A stretch of DNA of 64,000 nucleotides from the NCBI GenBank assembly GCA_963844575.1, contig CAWJOU010000005.1, positions 372,001 through 436,000 on the forward strand, written 5' to 3'. This document shows, in pieces, positions 25,932 to 34,749 of this stretch. The notes beneath the pieces were generated by a model. The model was not told the origin of the DNA. It worked only from the letters and a program-made list of their open reading frames with translations, and searched no databases. Source of the stretch: DASZUK01 sp963844575. GTDB taxonomy: Bacteria > Actinomycetota > Acidimicrobiia > Acidimicrobiales > RAAP-2. The position numbers and the translations under genes were made by a program. The first letter of the stretch is position 1. The number at the start of each line of letters is the position of its first letter.

Positions 25932-26504
25932 TCAAATAGCCTTCGTGCTCAGCTGAAGACTGATGACGAGTTTGTGGGCAAAGTCGCTGGTCAATGTCGT
26001 CTTCTTGGTGCAGGTGCCGCCTGTTGTTGCTATCGACACCCCCGACATGGACACTGTTGTGGCGACCCATAACGATGATGTCAGGTTGAGTGTGGCCCCT
26101 GGTACATTATTTATCCTGCAATGTGTAAAGCCCAAACCTTTTATGTCGAAGGCAGACGCTTTTATCGATGCAGCAGTTATCACTAAGTTTGTGTTCGACT
26201 GAGTAACTAAAATTGATCCTGTCCCTATGGGTAAAAGCGTCAAACTCTGTGTGCCACCCTTTGTTACCGTTATTTGGCCTAGGGTGGTAAATTTACATTG
26301 TGTCTTCGGAGACATGGCACATTGTTTACCCGTCAATATCGCCGAACCCAAGGTTCCCAGCTTTACGGTCGATACCCTAGCGTATAAGAGTGTCTGGTTT
26401 GTCGCGGCGCCGGCCGTCGTGATGCCAAGGGTGGTCAGCCCACCGGCTGGGACGAGCAGGGCTGCTCCCACACAGAGAGCCCGGATGAATAATCGTGATT
26501 TCAT
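25932..26504 (-). CDS. Small secreted protein, family copy B
   Basis: 190 residues. Signal peptide MKSRLFIRALCVGAALLVPA with cleavage at TTAGA before ATNQTL. Four conserved mature Cys, motifs ILVTQSNTNLVITAASIKAS, GLGFTHCRINNVPG and VSIATTGGTCTKK, C-terminus LQLSTKAI. AT-rich mature part with rare ATA/TTA codons. AAAGGA lies eight bases before the ATG. The upstream leader and TTGACT block are intact. Function unknown; a secreted, disulfide-bonded beta protein is what the sequence shows. Confidence 0.8.
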   Translation of the reverse strand: MKSRLFIRALCVGAALLVPAGGLTTLGITTAGAATNQTLLYARVSTVKLGTLGSAILTGKQCAMSPKTQCKFTTLGQITVTKGGTQSLTLLPIGTGSILVTQSNTNLVITAASIKASAFDIKGLGFTHCRINNVPGATLNLTSSLWVATTVSMSGVSIATTGGTCTKKTTLTSDFAHKLVISLQLSTKAI

Positions 26505-26660
26505 ATCGTTTCCTTTCGATGATCCCCTCTACAGGGGGGCCGATCTAATGAGGGGGCGCGACCCCGCCATAATTTCCACGGGCCAGCCCCGTCCCTATCA
26601 CCAGGGAAGCAGAGATGATCTATGGAGTCAATACAATTGACAAACAAAATTTATTTTTAT
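26505..26660 (-). promoter_or_regulatory. Structured leader and conserved promoter block of copy B
   Basis: Reading on the minus strand: an AT-rich stretch, TTGACT at 26631-26626, a conserved CTCTGCTTCCCTG block, then a leader with CCCCTGTAGAGGGG hairpin and ATCGAAAGGA before the ATG. The same order is present upstream of C, D, E and F. The TTCCCT hexamer lies 17 bases after TTGACT. Confidence 0.5.
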
Positions 26661-26840
26661 ATATATTGATATGTTGATTTTCGGAGCCTAACCGGAGGTT
26701 GCTAGCTTTCAGCATGCCAAAAACTATCGATTTATATTTTAGCTTTATAAGCGTCCCTCAAAGATCAGAGCTCGATGATTTTGCCGGTGAATGGAGGACA
26801 TGACCGGGCTTCGCGGCTATCCCCTTGACCTCAAGTGTTC
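26661..26840. other. AT-rich intergenic DNA
   Basis: No coding potential seen. The end, CTATCCCCTTGACCTCAAGTG, recurs at about 33090 before the decayed polymerase copy, so this is part of the duplicated unit. Confidence 0.4.
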
Positions 26841-26935
26841 CCTTCAATGGCTCGGGTACCGACGAGAGTACGCGACTCGCTCGGGAAGGCCTTCTTCTCC
26901 GCCCGCGGCGAGACGAAGCTCATCGCATCGTGACA
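26841..26935 (+). pseudogene. Short internal fragment of the LigD-type polymerase gene
   Basis: GACGAGAGTACGCGACTCGC then GGAAGGCCTTCTTCTCCGCC correspond to the FFSARGETKL region (about 23703-23745 of the intact gene). The DNA matches 33120-33200 and then breaks off into IS3-like sequence. Confidence 0.55.
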
Positions 26936-26944
26936 AGTCAGGAG

Positions 26945-27141
26945 CATCAACGCCGGTATGGAGACCTTCTGGGCAATGCTCAAGCGTGAACTCGCCTGGA
27001 CGACCGGTGTGCAGTGCTGAGGGCGGCGCTTCGCACTGCCCTGTTCGACTACATCGAAATCTTCTACAACCGAGAGCGCCGCCGGGCCGCCCTCGATCAC
27101 CTCAGCCCCGCCGAGTTCGACGCTCGTTCGGTCGCCTAACT
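26945..27141 (+). pseudogene. IS3-family orfB C-terminal remnant
   Basis: METFWAMLKRELAWTT followed in another frame by FDYIEIFYNRERRRAALDHL and a stop after RSVA is the end of an IS3 orfB (E of the DDE triad region, F-D-Y-I-E-x-F-Y-N-R). A frameshift and a stop interrupt it. Confidence 0.65.
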
Positions 27142-27191
27142 TCTACAAACCCGTGATCTTCCCCCGGTTTCGAGGAGTCGGTTTGCTGGAC

Positions 27192-27668
27192 TCACGCCAC
27201 GACGGATGACTGGTGGTGGATTCTCTCGTACTCGATCGGGGTGAGCATGCCGATCGCACTGTGGCGTCGCCTCCGGTTGTGGAAGATCTCGAGGTACTCG
27301 AACATGGCCGAGGCGAGCTCGACACGGGTACGCCAGCGACGGCGGTTCAAGAGCTCGACCTGCATCCGACCCCAGAACGCCTCGACCAAGGAATTGTCAT
27401 AGCAATCACCAACAGACCCCATGGAGGGGAGCAGGCCCGAGCGCTTCGCTCGGTCGGTGAAGACCCACGAGGTGAACTGGGGCCCGTGATCGGCGTGAAT
27501 GATCGTTTCGCCGGGACGAGGCGAGCGGTTCTGTAGCGCCATACCGAGCGCGTTCGTCGCCAGGGCGGCCGTCGGCGAGGAGTCGATCGACCAGCCGACC
27601 ACCTTGCGACTGAAGGTGTCGAGCACGACGGCGCAGTAGACCTTGCCTTCGCGGGTGGGGTGCTCGGT
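27192..27668 (-). pseudogene. IS3-family orfB 3' exon, interrupted by a group II intron
   Basis: From about 27668 the frame reads TREGKVYCAVVLDTFSRKVV (first catalytic Asp), IHADHGPQFTS (second Asp context), YDNSLVEAFWGRMQVE (Glu) and FHNRRRRHSAIGMLTPIEYE, ending at 27192. The N-terminal half is missing because the intron, and then an IS1380-type element, lie where it should be. Confidence 0.75.
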
Positions 27669-28385
27669 GTAGGGGTCGGACCGGGGCGCCGTGCCGGGGT
27701 TTCCCCCGGTCGGTCTCCCCGGCCCGCCCTCCGAACCGGACGTGCGACTTCCACCGCATCCGGCTCTCCACGGAATCATGCCGCTGGTGCGGGCGATCCA
27801 TTCGCCTGACTGGCCCATGGTGCAGGGATTCGACTGCCCCGGAATCGGTAACGCTCGATGGCGACCGACCGTGGCCGGAACATGTCGATGCCGTCGGAGC
27901 TGATCTCCCAACCTGGGAGAAAGCGCCGACGGATGGTTCCCCAGTTCAGCTTCGGGTGCCGCTTGCGGATCCAGGTCACGATCTTCCACCAGGTGTAGTG
28001 ATCGAGGTAACCAAAGGTCTGCTTGCAGACACCATGACGGAAGTAGTTGCACCAGCCTCGCAGCGTCGGATTCAGCCGACGCAGCAAATCGGGCAGCGTT
28101 CGATGCAGTCGGCGGCGAGTAAGCGTCCGCACCCGATCCAGCACTGAGAGCAAGCTCTTCTTGGACGGATAGGTGTAGACGGCTCGTCGCCCGGCCCGAC
28201 CCCGCCAGGTCCGGCGCTGGATGCGCCAACCCAAGAAGTCGAACCCCTCGTCGATGTGGCAGACCCTCGTCTTCTCCTCCGAGAGCCGCAGGCCCATCGG
28301 AGCGAGCACCGATGCCACCTCGTCGTGCAGTGCGTCGGCATCGGCCCTGGTGCCGCCGACCATGATCACGAAGTCGTCCGCATAA
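27669..28385 (-). mobile_element. Group II intron, 3' half
   Basis: Contains the C-terminal half of a reverse transcriptase/maturase (27776-28385): YADDFVIMVGG is the catalytic Y-A-D-D box, followed by FDFLGWRIQRR and a maturase region (LRGWCNYFRHGVCKQTFGYL). Domain V follows at 27766-27733, and the intron ends near 27669 with TAC, after which the IS3 frame resumes at ACCGAGCAC. The 5' half is cut exactly at the IS1380 end at 28386. It cannot be active here. Confidence 0.75.
27733..27766 (-). ncRNA. Group II intron domain V
   Basis: 34 nucleotides beginning GAGCCGGATGCGGTGGAAG and ending GTCCGGTTC, the characteristic domain V hairpin with its AGC-type catalytic region and GNRA-like loop context, ten bases past the maturase stop. 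Confidence 0.8.
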
Positions 28386-30047
28386 CCTCGATCATTCATG
28401 CAGCCCCGGCCCGGAGCTGACGGTGGCAGCACATCGCCAGCACGTCCGATGATCAGGCAGCGATCGAATCGGCGGCGTGACCGAACCTCGCCGCTCGCCT
28501 CGTGTGATGTTGTCACGCCCTGCAGGATCGCTTCGGGGTCGAGCGCCGGGACCCGGCTCGCTATGGGAACGCGGCGCGCAGGCGGGTGAAGGCGGTGGCG
28601 AGCTCACTGGCCCAGGGCCAGGACTCGTCGAGCCGTAGGACGAGGTGGCGTTGACGTCGCACGAGCACGGCGGCGACATGGAGGACGCGGGAGCGCATCG
28701 TCTTGGGTTCGGCCCTGGCCAGTTGACCGTCGAAGCACGCCATCTGGCTCCAGGCGAGCAGTGACCCAGCGATGACGCTGACGACCACCCACGCCTCGTT
28801 GCGACAGAAGCCGTCGAAAGGCAGGCTGGCGAGCCCGCACGCCTTCCAGCAGCGCACCCGGTCCTCAACCCGGGCGTGACCACGGTGGCGCAGCTCCAAC
28901 GCCGCGATGTCGTCGCCGGTCGTGTTGGTGACGAAGCAGGTGTGGCGGAACCCGGCATGGGTATCGAACAAGGTGAGCTGGGCTCCGGGGTGCGGGCGCT
29001 CTCGTCGGCAGATGAGGCGGAGGTCCTCGGGCCACTCTTCGAGCGCCACCAGCCCGGTCAGGTCTGCGACCTCGGCGCCGTCACGAAACCCGCCGCCGTG
29101 CTCGACCGCTCGGACCCAGTCCTCCTCTTGGGCCATGAGCAGGGCGTCACGCACAGAACCGATGATCCGAAAGCCGATCGAGTACTCGAAGTTGGCCCGG
29201 GAGAGGGCTTCTATGAAACGGTGCGTGGCCCCGGCCGAGTCGGCCCGAACCAGGATCGGGTGGACCGCGGTGGTGGGGTCGTCGCCTTCTTCATGGCCCA
29301 GCCGGTACTCGGGCGGGACGGCCAGCACGGCGCGCTCCAACAACTCGAGGTGGTCGTCGGTGTCGTTGGGGGCGGCGTTGCCCGGTCGCAGCATGACGGC
29401 CAGGGGCTCGTTGGTGTTGTCGCACCACACGGCCAACGGGCTGAACCCGAAGCCGCGCTTGTACGTGGGCGCGGCGTCCTCTTTCTCGGCATGCGCGGTA
29501 ACCAAAGTGGAGTCGACGTCGAAGATCAACGGCCCCACCGGCGGACAGGCGTTCCAGACGCGTTGACGGGCCTCGGCCAGGGCGACGGCGATGGCCCGCT
29601 GCTCGACCGAGGTCGTCGCCTGCACGGCCCGCCAGGCCGTGGCCACCGACGCCACCGGACCGAACAGGTCTTCCTGCTCCTTCAAGGCGGCCAGGTCGGC
29701 CAGGCAGTCCGCGCCGTCGGCGATGGCCACGCCCAAGTGGGTGAGCACGACACCGGGATCGTGGGTGTGCCAGGAGACCCCGCACTCGGCCATGGCCACT
29801 GACATCGCTTCGGTCAGACCGCTCCGATCGGCCAGTTCCGCCAGCAGTGCGGCGCCGGCATGCGACACCAGGTTCTTGCCCGTGGGGGTCACCGTGGCGC
29901 GCCGAACTGAGCTACTACGATGCACTTTCAAGGAGCCCTCCGCTTCTGGGTTGGAATGTCGTTGTGGTGACAACATTCTCCCAGTTGGGGAGGGCTTTTA
30001 CGCGGACGCGACCGCCGGTTTTCCAGGGGCCGGGCGAATTATCGAGG
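28386..30047 (-). mobile_element. IS1380-type element, copy 1
   Basis: 1662 bp with ends CCTCGATCATTC and, inverted, CCTCGATAATTC. Identical in sequence and length to 31038-32699 in the opposite orientation. The flanks differ (ATAA left, CTAA right), so no target duplication surrounds this copy. That suggests a deletion or rearrangement on its intron side. Confidence 0.85.
28561..29925 (-). CDS. IS1380-family transposase, copy 1
   Basis: 454 residues from GTG 29925 (GGAGGG ten bases upstream; a TTG two codons earlier is too close). IS1380/DDE_Tnp_1-like: LIFDVDSTLVTAHAEKEDA holds the first Asp, then FGFSPLAVWCDNTNEPLAVM, ILVRADSAGATHRFIEAL (second Asp) and a late region NEAWVVVSVIAGSLLAW. 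Full length and undamaged. Confidence 0.85.
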   Translation of the reverse strand: MHRSSSVRRATVTPTGKNLVSHAGAALLAELADRSGLTEAMSVAMAECGVSWHTHDPGVVLTHLGVAIADGADCLADLAALKEQEDLFGPVASVATAWRAVQATTSVEQRAIAVALAEARQRVWNACPPVGPLIFDVDSTLVTAHAEKEDAAPTYKRGFGFSPLAVWCDNTNEPLAVMLRPGNAAPNDTDDHLELLERAVLAVPPEYRLGHEEGDDPTTAVHPILVRADSAGATHRFIEALSRANFEYSIGFRIIGSVRDALLMAQEEDWVRAVEHGGGFRDGAEVADLTGLVALEEWPEDLRLICRRERPHPGAQLTLFDTHAGFRHTCFVTNTTGDDIAALELRHRGHARVEDRVRCWKACGLASLPFDGFCRNEAWVVVSVIAGSLLAWSQMACFDGQLARAEPKTMRSRVLHVAAVLVRRQRHLVLRLDESWPWASELATAFTRLRAAFP

Positions 30048-30051
30048 CTAA

Positions 30052-31034
30052 GAGGAAGCGCGAATAGGTGCTCAGCGAGAGCTCCAACGATTTCGCCAAT
30101 CGATGAGCTTGGCCGTGATGAGCAGGGTGATCGCCAGGGCCACCTGGGCCAGCCGATGGGCGATCTTGCGATCGGTGTTGCGTCGGAGCTGACCGAAGTT
30201 GACGAACCAGGCGTTGGTGCGCTCGACCGGCCAGCGCATGCCGAGGGGCACCACCTTCTTGGCCCGATGGTGACCGCGTGCGGTGCCGGTCCGACGCTGT
30301 TTGGCACAGACGACGTCGCCGAGCCCGTAGTGAGCGCAGTGCGCTCGGACCGCTGCCGAGTCGTAGCCCCGGTCGAGGTGCACGGTCTCGATGTCCAAGA
30401 GCAGGCCACGGCGACCGGCGGCGTCGAGGGTCGGGGCGAACAGGATCGTGTCATGGCGGTTGGCTCCGTCGGTGGCCCAGCCGAGGGGAATGCCCGCCCG
30501 GTCGGTGAGCAGTGACCACTTCCAGCCGGATCGTCCCCGGTCAACGGGGTTCGGACCGGTCCCTTCGCCACCCCGGGGAGCTTTGTGCTGGGAAGCGTCG
30601 ACGGCCACTTCGGAGAGGTCGAGGCCGATGATCTTGTCGTAGGCACGAAGGGCTTCTTCGACGAGGGCTCCGAACACCCCGGCGGCCTCCCACTCGTCTC
30701 GACGCGCTCGGATCGTCGTGTCCGAGACCACCCTTCCGGTGAGCTGTTCGGCGTCCACCCATGAACACCCCGTCGCCAGCCGGACGAGCATGGCCCGAAA
30801 GCAGGTCCGATCAGAGGCCCGAGGTCGGTGGCAGCCCAGCGGGTGCGTGTCGGGCCGTTCCGGCAAGAGCGGCTCGACCGCTGCCCAGACGGCATCGAAC
30901 ACTTCGGGATCGAGGGCGCGCATGATGTGGGGGACCTCCACTTGGTCGTCGGGTTGGGTTGCACCCGACATCCCAGTTGGGCCGCCACGGCGACCGGTGG
31001 ACGGTCCCTTTTCGACGCCTATTCGCGCGTCCTC
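30052..31034 (-). mobile_element. IS5-family element (IS1031-like), copy 1
   Basis: 983 bp with terminal repeats GAGGAAGCGCGAATAGG and GAGGACGCGCGAATAGG. Flanked by TAA on both sides, a 3-bp TNA target duplication typical of the IS1031 subgroup. Identical in length to the element at 42673-43655. Inserted in the CTAA that separates the two IS1380 copies. Confidence 0.85.
30072..30971 (-). CDS. IS5-family transposase, copy 1
   Basis: 299 residues from ATG 30971. DUF4096-like N-terminus (CFRAMLVRLATGCSWVDAEQ), then DDE motifs: VAVDASQHKAP (Asp), VHLDRGYDSAAVRAHC (Asp) and PVERTNAWFVNFGQLRRNTD (Glu region Y/R-type WPVERTNAW). Intact. Confidence 0.85.
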   Translation of the reverse strand: MSGATQPDDQVEVPHIMRALDPEVFDAVWAAVEPLLPERPDTHPLGCHRPRASDRTCFRAMLVRLATGCSWVDAEQLTGRVVSDTTIRARRDEWEAAGVFGALVEEALRAYDKIIGLDLSEVAVDASQHKAPRGGEGTGPNPVDRGRSGWKWSLLTDRAGIPLGWATDGANRHDTILFAPTLDAAGRRGLLLDIETVHLDRGYDSAAVRAHCAHYGLGDVVCAKQRRTGTARGHHRAKKVVPLGMRWPVERTNAWFVNFGQLRRNTDRKIAHRLAQVALAITLLITAKLIDWRNRWSSR

Positions 31035-31037
31035 TAA

Positions 31038-32699
31038 CCTCGATAATTCGCCCGGCCCCTGGAAAACCGGCGGTCGCGTCCGCGTAAAAGCCCTCCCCAA
31101 CTGGGAGAATGTTGTCACCACAACGACATTCCAACCCAGAAGCGGAGGGCTCCTTGAAAGTGCATCGTAGTAGCTCAGTTCGGCGCGCCACGGTGACCCC
31201 CACGGGCAAGAACCTGGTGTCGCATGCCGGCGCCGCACTGCTGGCGGAACTGGCCGATCGGAGCGGTCTGACCGAAGCGATGTCAGTGGCCATGGCCGAG
31301 TGCGGGGTCTCCTGGCACACCCACGATCCCGGTGTCGTGCTCACCCACTTGGGCGTGGCCATCGCCGACGGCGCGGACTGCCTGGCCGACCTGGCCGCCT
31401 TGAAGGAGCAGGAAGACCTGTTCGGTCCGGTGGCGTCGGTGGCCACGGCCTGGCGGGCCGTGCAGGCGACGACCTCGGTCGAGCAGCGGGCCATCGCCGT
31501 CGCCCTGGCCGAGGCCCGTCAACGCGTCTGGAACGCCTGTCCGCCGGTGGGGCCGTTGATCTTCGACGTCGACTCCACTTTGGTTACCGCGCATGCCGAG
31601 AAAGAGGACGCCGCGCCCACGTACAAGCGCGGCTTCGGGTTCAGCCCGTTGGCCGTGTGGTGCGACAACACCAACGAGCCCCTGGCCGTCATGCTGCGAC
31701 CGGGCAACGCCGCCCCCAACGACACCGACGACCACCTCGAGTTGTTGGAGCGCGCCGTGCTGGCCGTCCCGCCCGAGTACCGGCTGGGCCATGAAGAAGG
31801 CGACGACCCCACCACCGCGGTCCACCCGATCCTGGTTCGGGCCGACTCGGCCGGGGCCACGCACCGTTTCATAGAAGCCCTCTCCCGGGCCAACTTCGAG
31901 TACTCGATCGGCTTTCGGATCATCGGTTCTGTGCGTGACGCCCTGCTCATGGCCCAAGAGGAGGACTGGGTCCGAGCGGTCGAGCACGGCGGCGGGTTTC
32001 GTGACGGCGCCGAGGTCGCAGACCTGACCGGGCTGGTGGCGCTCGAAGAGTGGCCCGAGGACCTCCGCCTCATCTGCCGACGAGAGCGCCCGCACCCCGG
32101 AGCCCAGCTCACCTTGTTCGATACCCATGCCGGGTTCCGCCACACCTGCTTCGTCACCAACACGACCGGCGACGACATCGCGGCGTTGGAGCTGCGCCAC
32201 CGTGGTCACGCCCGGGTTGAGGACCGGGTGCGCTGCTGGAAGGCGTGCGGGCTCGCCAGCCTGCCTTTCGACGGCTTCTGTCGCAACGAGGCGTGGGTGG
32301 TCGTCAGCGTCATCGCTGGGTCACTGCTCGCCTGGAGCCAGATGGCGTGCTTCGACGGTCAACTGGCCAGGGCCGAACCCAAGACGATGCGCTCCCGCGT
32401 CCTCCATGTCGCCGCCGTGCTCGTGCGACGTCAACGCCACCTCGTCCTACGGCTCGACGAGTCCTGGCCCTGGGCCAGTGAGCTCGCCACCGCCTTCACC
32501 CGCCTGCGCGCCGCGTTCCCATAGCGAGCCGGGTCCCGGCGCTCGACCCCGAAGCGATCCTGCAGGGCGTGACAACATCACACGAGGCGAGCGGCGAGGT
32601 TCGGTCACGCCGCCGATTCGATCGCTGCCTGATCATCGGACGTGCTGGCGATGTGCTGCCACCGTCAGCTCCGGGCCGGGGCTGCATGAATGATCGAGG
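31038..32699 (+). mobile_element. IS1380-type element, copy 2
   Basis: Same 1662-bp element as 28386-30047, inverted. Flanked by CTAA at 31034-31037 and 32700-32703. The left C is also the last base of the IS5 element, so before the IS5 insertion the order was IS1380, CTAA, IS1380, CTAA. Confidence 0.85.
31160..32524 (+). CDS. IS1380-family transposase, copy 2
   Basis: Identical 454-residue product to copy 1, start GTG 31160 with GGAGGG upstream. Both copies intact, so either could mobilise the elements. Confidence 0.85.
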   Translation: MHRSSSVRRATVTPTGKNLVSHAGAALLAELADRSGLTEAMSVAMAECGVSWHTHDPGVVLTHLGVAIADGADCLADLAALKEQEDLFGPVASVATAWRAVQATTSVEQRAIAVALAEARQRVWNACPPVGPLIFDVDSTLVTAHAEKEDAAPTYKRGFGFSPLAVWCDNTNEPLAVMLRPGNAAPNDTDDHLELLERAVLAVPPEYRLGHEEGDDPTTAVHPILVRADSAGATHRFIEALSRANFEYSIGFRIIGSVRDALLMAQEEDWVRAVEHGGGFRDGAEVADLTGLVALEEWPEDLRLICRRERPHPGAQLTLFDTHAGFRHTCFVTNTTGDDIAALELRHRGHARVEDRVRCWKACGLASLPFDGFCRNEAWVVVSVIAGSLLAWSQMACFDGQLARAEPKTMRSRVLHVAAVLVRRQRHLVLRLDESWPWASELATAFTRLRAAFP

Positions 32700-32779
32700 C
32701 TAAGGGTGGTCAGCCCACCGGCTGGGACGAGCAGAGCTGCTCCCGCGCAGAGAGCCCGGATAAATAATCGTGATTTCAT
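32700..32779 (-). pseudogene. Small secreted protein, family copy C, signal peptide only
   Basis: ATG 32779 begins MKSRLFIRALCAGAALLVPA and the gene is cut after about 26 codons by the IS1380 end at 32699. The mature part is not found elsewhere in the window. Confidence 0.75.
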
Positions 32780-32945
32780 GATGTTTCCTTTCGGTAATCC
32801 CCTCTACGGGGGAGTGCCGCTCCGATGAGAGGCGGCACGACCCGCCGTGATTTCCACGGGGCAGCCCCGTCCCTATCGCCAGGGAAGCAGAGGCGGTCTG
32901 GAGAGTCAATACAATTTGCAAACAAATTTGTTTTTATAATATTGA
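32780..32945 (-). promoter_or_regulatory. Leader and promoter block of copy C
   Basis: Contains CCGAAAGGA before the start, a CCCCGTAGAGGGG-type hairpin, the arms GTGCCGC/GCGGCAC (written on the plus strand at about 32814-32838), CTCTGCTTCCCTGG and TTGACT at 32909-32904, then an AT-rich block. Matches B, D, E and F although the gene is destroyed. Confidence 0.5.
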
Positions 32946-33110
32946 TATGTGTTCGTCGGGCATAAGCCGAAGGCTACGGACTGAGTGTAGGCCCTAAACT
33001 ATCGATATGTCATCACTTTTTAAGCGTAGAGCAAGGGAAGAGCCCGATGATTTTTGGCCGGTTAATAGGGGAAATCGTCGTGCTCAGTGGCTATCCTCTT
33101 GACCTCAAGT
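32946..33110. other. AT-rich intergenic DNA of the duplicated unit
   Basis: No gene seen. Aligns with 26661-26840, including TATCCTCTTGACCTCAAGTG near 33100. Confidence 0.4.
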
Positions 33111-33119
33111 GATCGCTGC

Positions 33120-33722
33120 AACGGCTTGGGCGATCGACGAGAGTACGCGACTCGCCCGGGAAGGTCTCTTCTCGGCCCGCGGCGAGACGAAGCTCGACCT
33201 CGTCCGCTACGTGGCGGTCGGCCAGGGCGCGCTGCGCGGTGTCCTGCACCGGCCGACCGTGCTCAAGCGGTTCCCCGACGGCGCGGAGGGGCCGTCGTTC
33301 TTCCAGAAGCGGATGCCGGCGACGCGGCCGGAGTGGCTGGACGGTGACGGTGACGTTCCCGTCCGGGCGCAGCGCCGAGGAGCTCTGCCCGGCCGAAGTC
33401 GCCCACATCGCCTGGGCCGCCAATCTCGGCTGCCTCGACCTCAACCCCTGGCCGGTGCGGTCGACCGACCTCACGTTGGCGATGGTGCCGGCTCGCTAGG
33501 CCGAACGCGGTGACCCGTTCGAGTCGATAATGGACGACCAGCGCTACGACATCGGGCCATTTCCTCGAGCTGGCGGCCCGGGACGAAGCGGGTGGGCTCG
33601 GCGACGTGCCGTGGCCGCCGCATTTCCCGAAGCAAGCGGGGGGAGCCCCATCGGGCGGCCCCCAGTCGGCGGCGGGAGGCTCCCTAACCTCGCCCGGCGG
33701 CGGTATCGGGGCTAGGTCGTAA
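33120..33722 (+). pseudogene. Decayed copy of the LigD-type polymerase gene
   Basis: FSARGETKLDLVRYVAVGQG, VLKRFPDGAEGPSFFQKRMP (frame 1), then FPSGRSAEELCPAEVAHIAW (frame 2), and WPVRSTDL joined directly to TLAMVPAR, so the central D-L-D and SGSRG region is deleted. The tail WPPHFPKQAGG aligns with the intact gene end. At least two frameshifts. Sits beside secreted protein D. Confidence 0.8.
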
Positions 33723-33763
33723 GACCGAGGGACGGGCAACTTCTCATTGCCCGTCCCTCGGCC
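33723..33763. terminator. Palindromic terminator of secreted protein D
   Basis: GACCGAGGGACGGGCAA and TTGCCCGTCCCTCGGCC around CTTCTCA, 57 bases past the stop of copy D. Confidence 0.65.
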
Positions 33764-33819
33764 GGTATTGCTACTAAAAAATTACGGGGTTAGTACCCAT
33801 AACTGCCGTGACTTGCTCG

Positions 33820-34386
33820 TCAAATAGCCTTGGTGCTCAACACAAGAGAAACGCCGAGAGCGTGGGTGAAGTCGTTGGTCATTGTCGACTTCTTGGTGCA
33901 AGTGCCGCCTGTTGTTGCTATCGATACTCCCGACATTGATACTGTTGTAGCGGTCCATTTACCTGATGCTGATGTGAGCGAAGTCCCCGGAACGTTATTT
34001 ATTCTACAGTGTGTGAAACCCAAATTTTTTATAGTGAATGATGACGCTTTTATTGACCCGGAAGATATTACTAAATTTGTGTGTGTCTGAACAACTAAAA
34101 CTGATCCTGAATTAGGTGACGCCGACAAGCTCTTTGTTCCACCCTTTGTTATCGTTATTTGGCCTAGCGTGGTAAACGAACACTGTGTCGCCGACATCGC
34201 ACAAGATTTACCCGTCAATATTGCCGTTCCAATCGAACTGAGCTTGACGGTCGACGTCGTACCAAATTGAAGTGTCTGGTTTGTCGTGGCACCGGCCGTC
34301 GTGACGCCGAGCGTGGTTAGCCCACCGGCCGGGACGAGTAGGGCTGCTCCCACACAGAGAGCCCGGATAAACAATCGTGATTTCAT
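33820..34386 (-). CDS. Small secreted protein, family copy D
   Basis: 188 residues. Signal peptide nearly identical to B, then TTNQTLQFGTTSTVKLSSIG. Four conserved Cys, NLGFTHCRINNVPGTSLTSA, VSIATTGGTCTKKSTMTND, C-terminus LVLSTKAI. The loops after TKGGTKS and between ASIKAS and HCRIN are the most variable against the other copies. AT-rich mature part. Leader and promoter block complete. Confidence 0.8.
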   Translation of the reverse strand: MKSRLFIRALCVGAALLVPAGGLTTLGVTTAGATTNQTLQFGTTSTVKLSSIGTAILTGKSCAMSATQCSFTTLGQITITKGGTKSLSASPNSGSVLVVQTHTNLVISSGSIKASSFTIKNLGFTHCRINNVPGTSLTSASGKWTATTVSMSGVSIATTGGTCTKKSTMTNDFTHALGVSLVLSTKAI

Positions 34387-34560
34387 GATGTTGTCCTTTC
34401 GATTATCCCCTATACGGGGGGTGCCGCGCTGATCAGGGGCTAGCTCAACCCCGCCGTGGTCGCTGCGGCTGCCGGGTCCCCTCGCTAGGGAAGCAGAGGT
34501 TGTTTAGGGAGTCAACACAATTGAAATCACAAAATATACTTTTCCTTTACTCAGCTAGCC
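34387..34560 (-). promoter_or_regulatory. Leader and promoter block of copy D
   Basis: TCGAAAGGA, a CCCCGTATAGGGG hairpin, CTCTGCTTCCCT and TTGACT at 34515-34510 (minus strand), preceded by an AT-rich block. Same order as in the other copies. Confidence 0.5.
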
Positions 34561-34749
34561 TCAGCTCCTCACCCCGCCATTGAGCTGACCAGTCCGCGTC
34601 CACGGACACACCTCCCAGTAGGGAAACTGCGTGCGGCCCCCATCGGAGTTGAGTGGCTGGGGTGAAATGCACCCTGAGCCGGCGCGCCGGGACGCGCGCA
34701 GCGACGAGGTGCTGGTCCGAGACGCGGATGACGGGGTGTTGGGAACGGA

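Noticed and set aside
27900..27930. TCTCCCAACCTGGGAGAAAGCG as another copy of the dispersed palindrome
   Set aside because: It lies inside the maturase coding sequence and lacks the AAAATT centre and flanks; probably chance.
27776..28385. Reverse transcriptase near a diversified secreted-protein family as a diversity-generating retroelement
   Set aside because: The RT is a truncated group II intron maturase with adjacent domain V; no template/variable repeat pair with adenine-specific changes is visible in the secreted genes.
28386..32699. IS1380 pair as a composite transposon carrying cargo
   Set aside because: Only CTAA and an IS5-type element lie between the copies; there is no cargo gene, and the outer flanks show no common target duplication.
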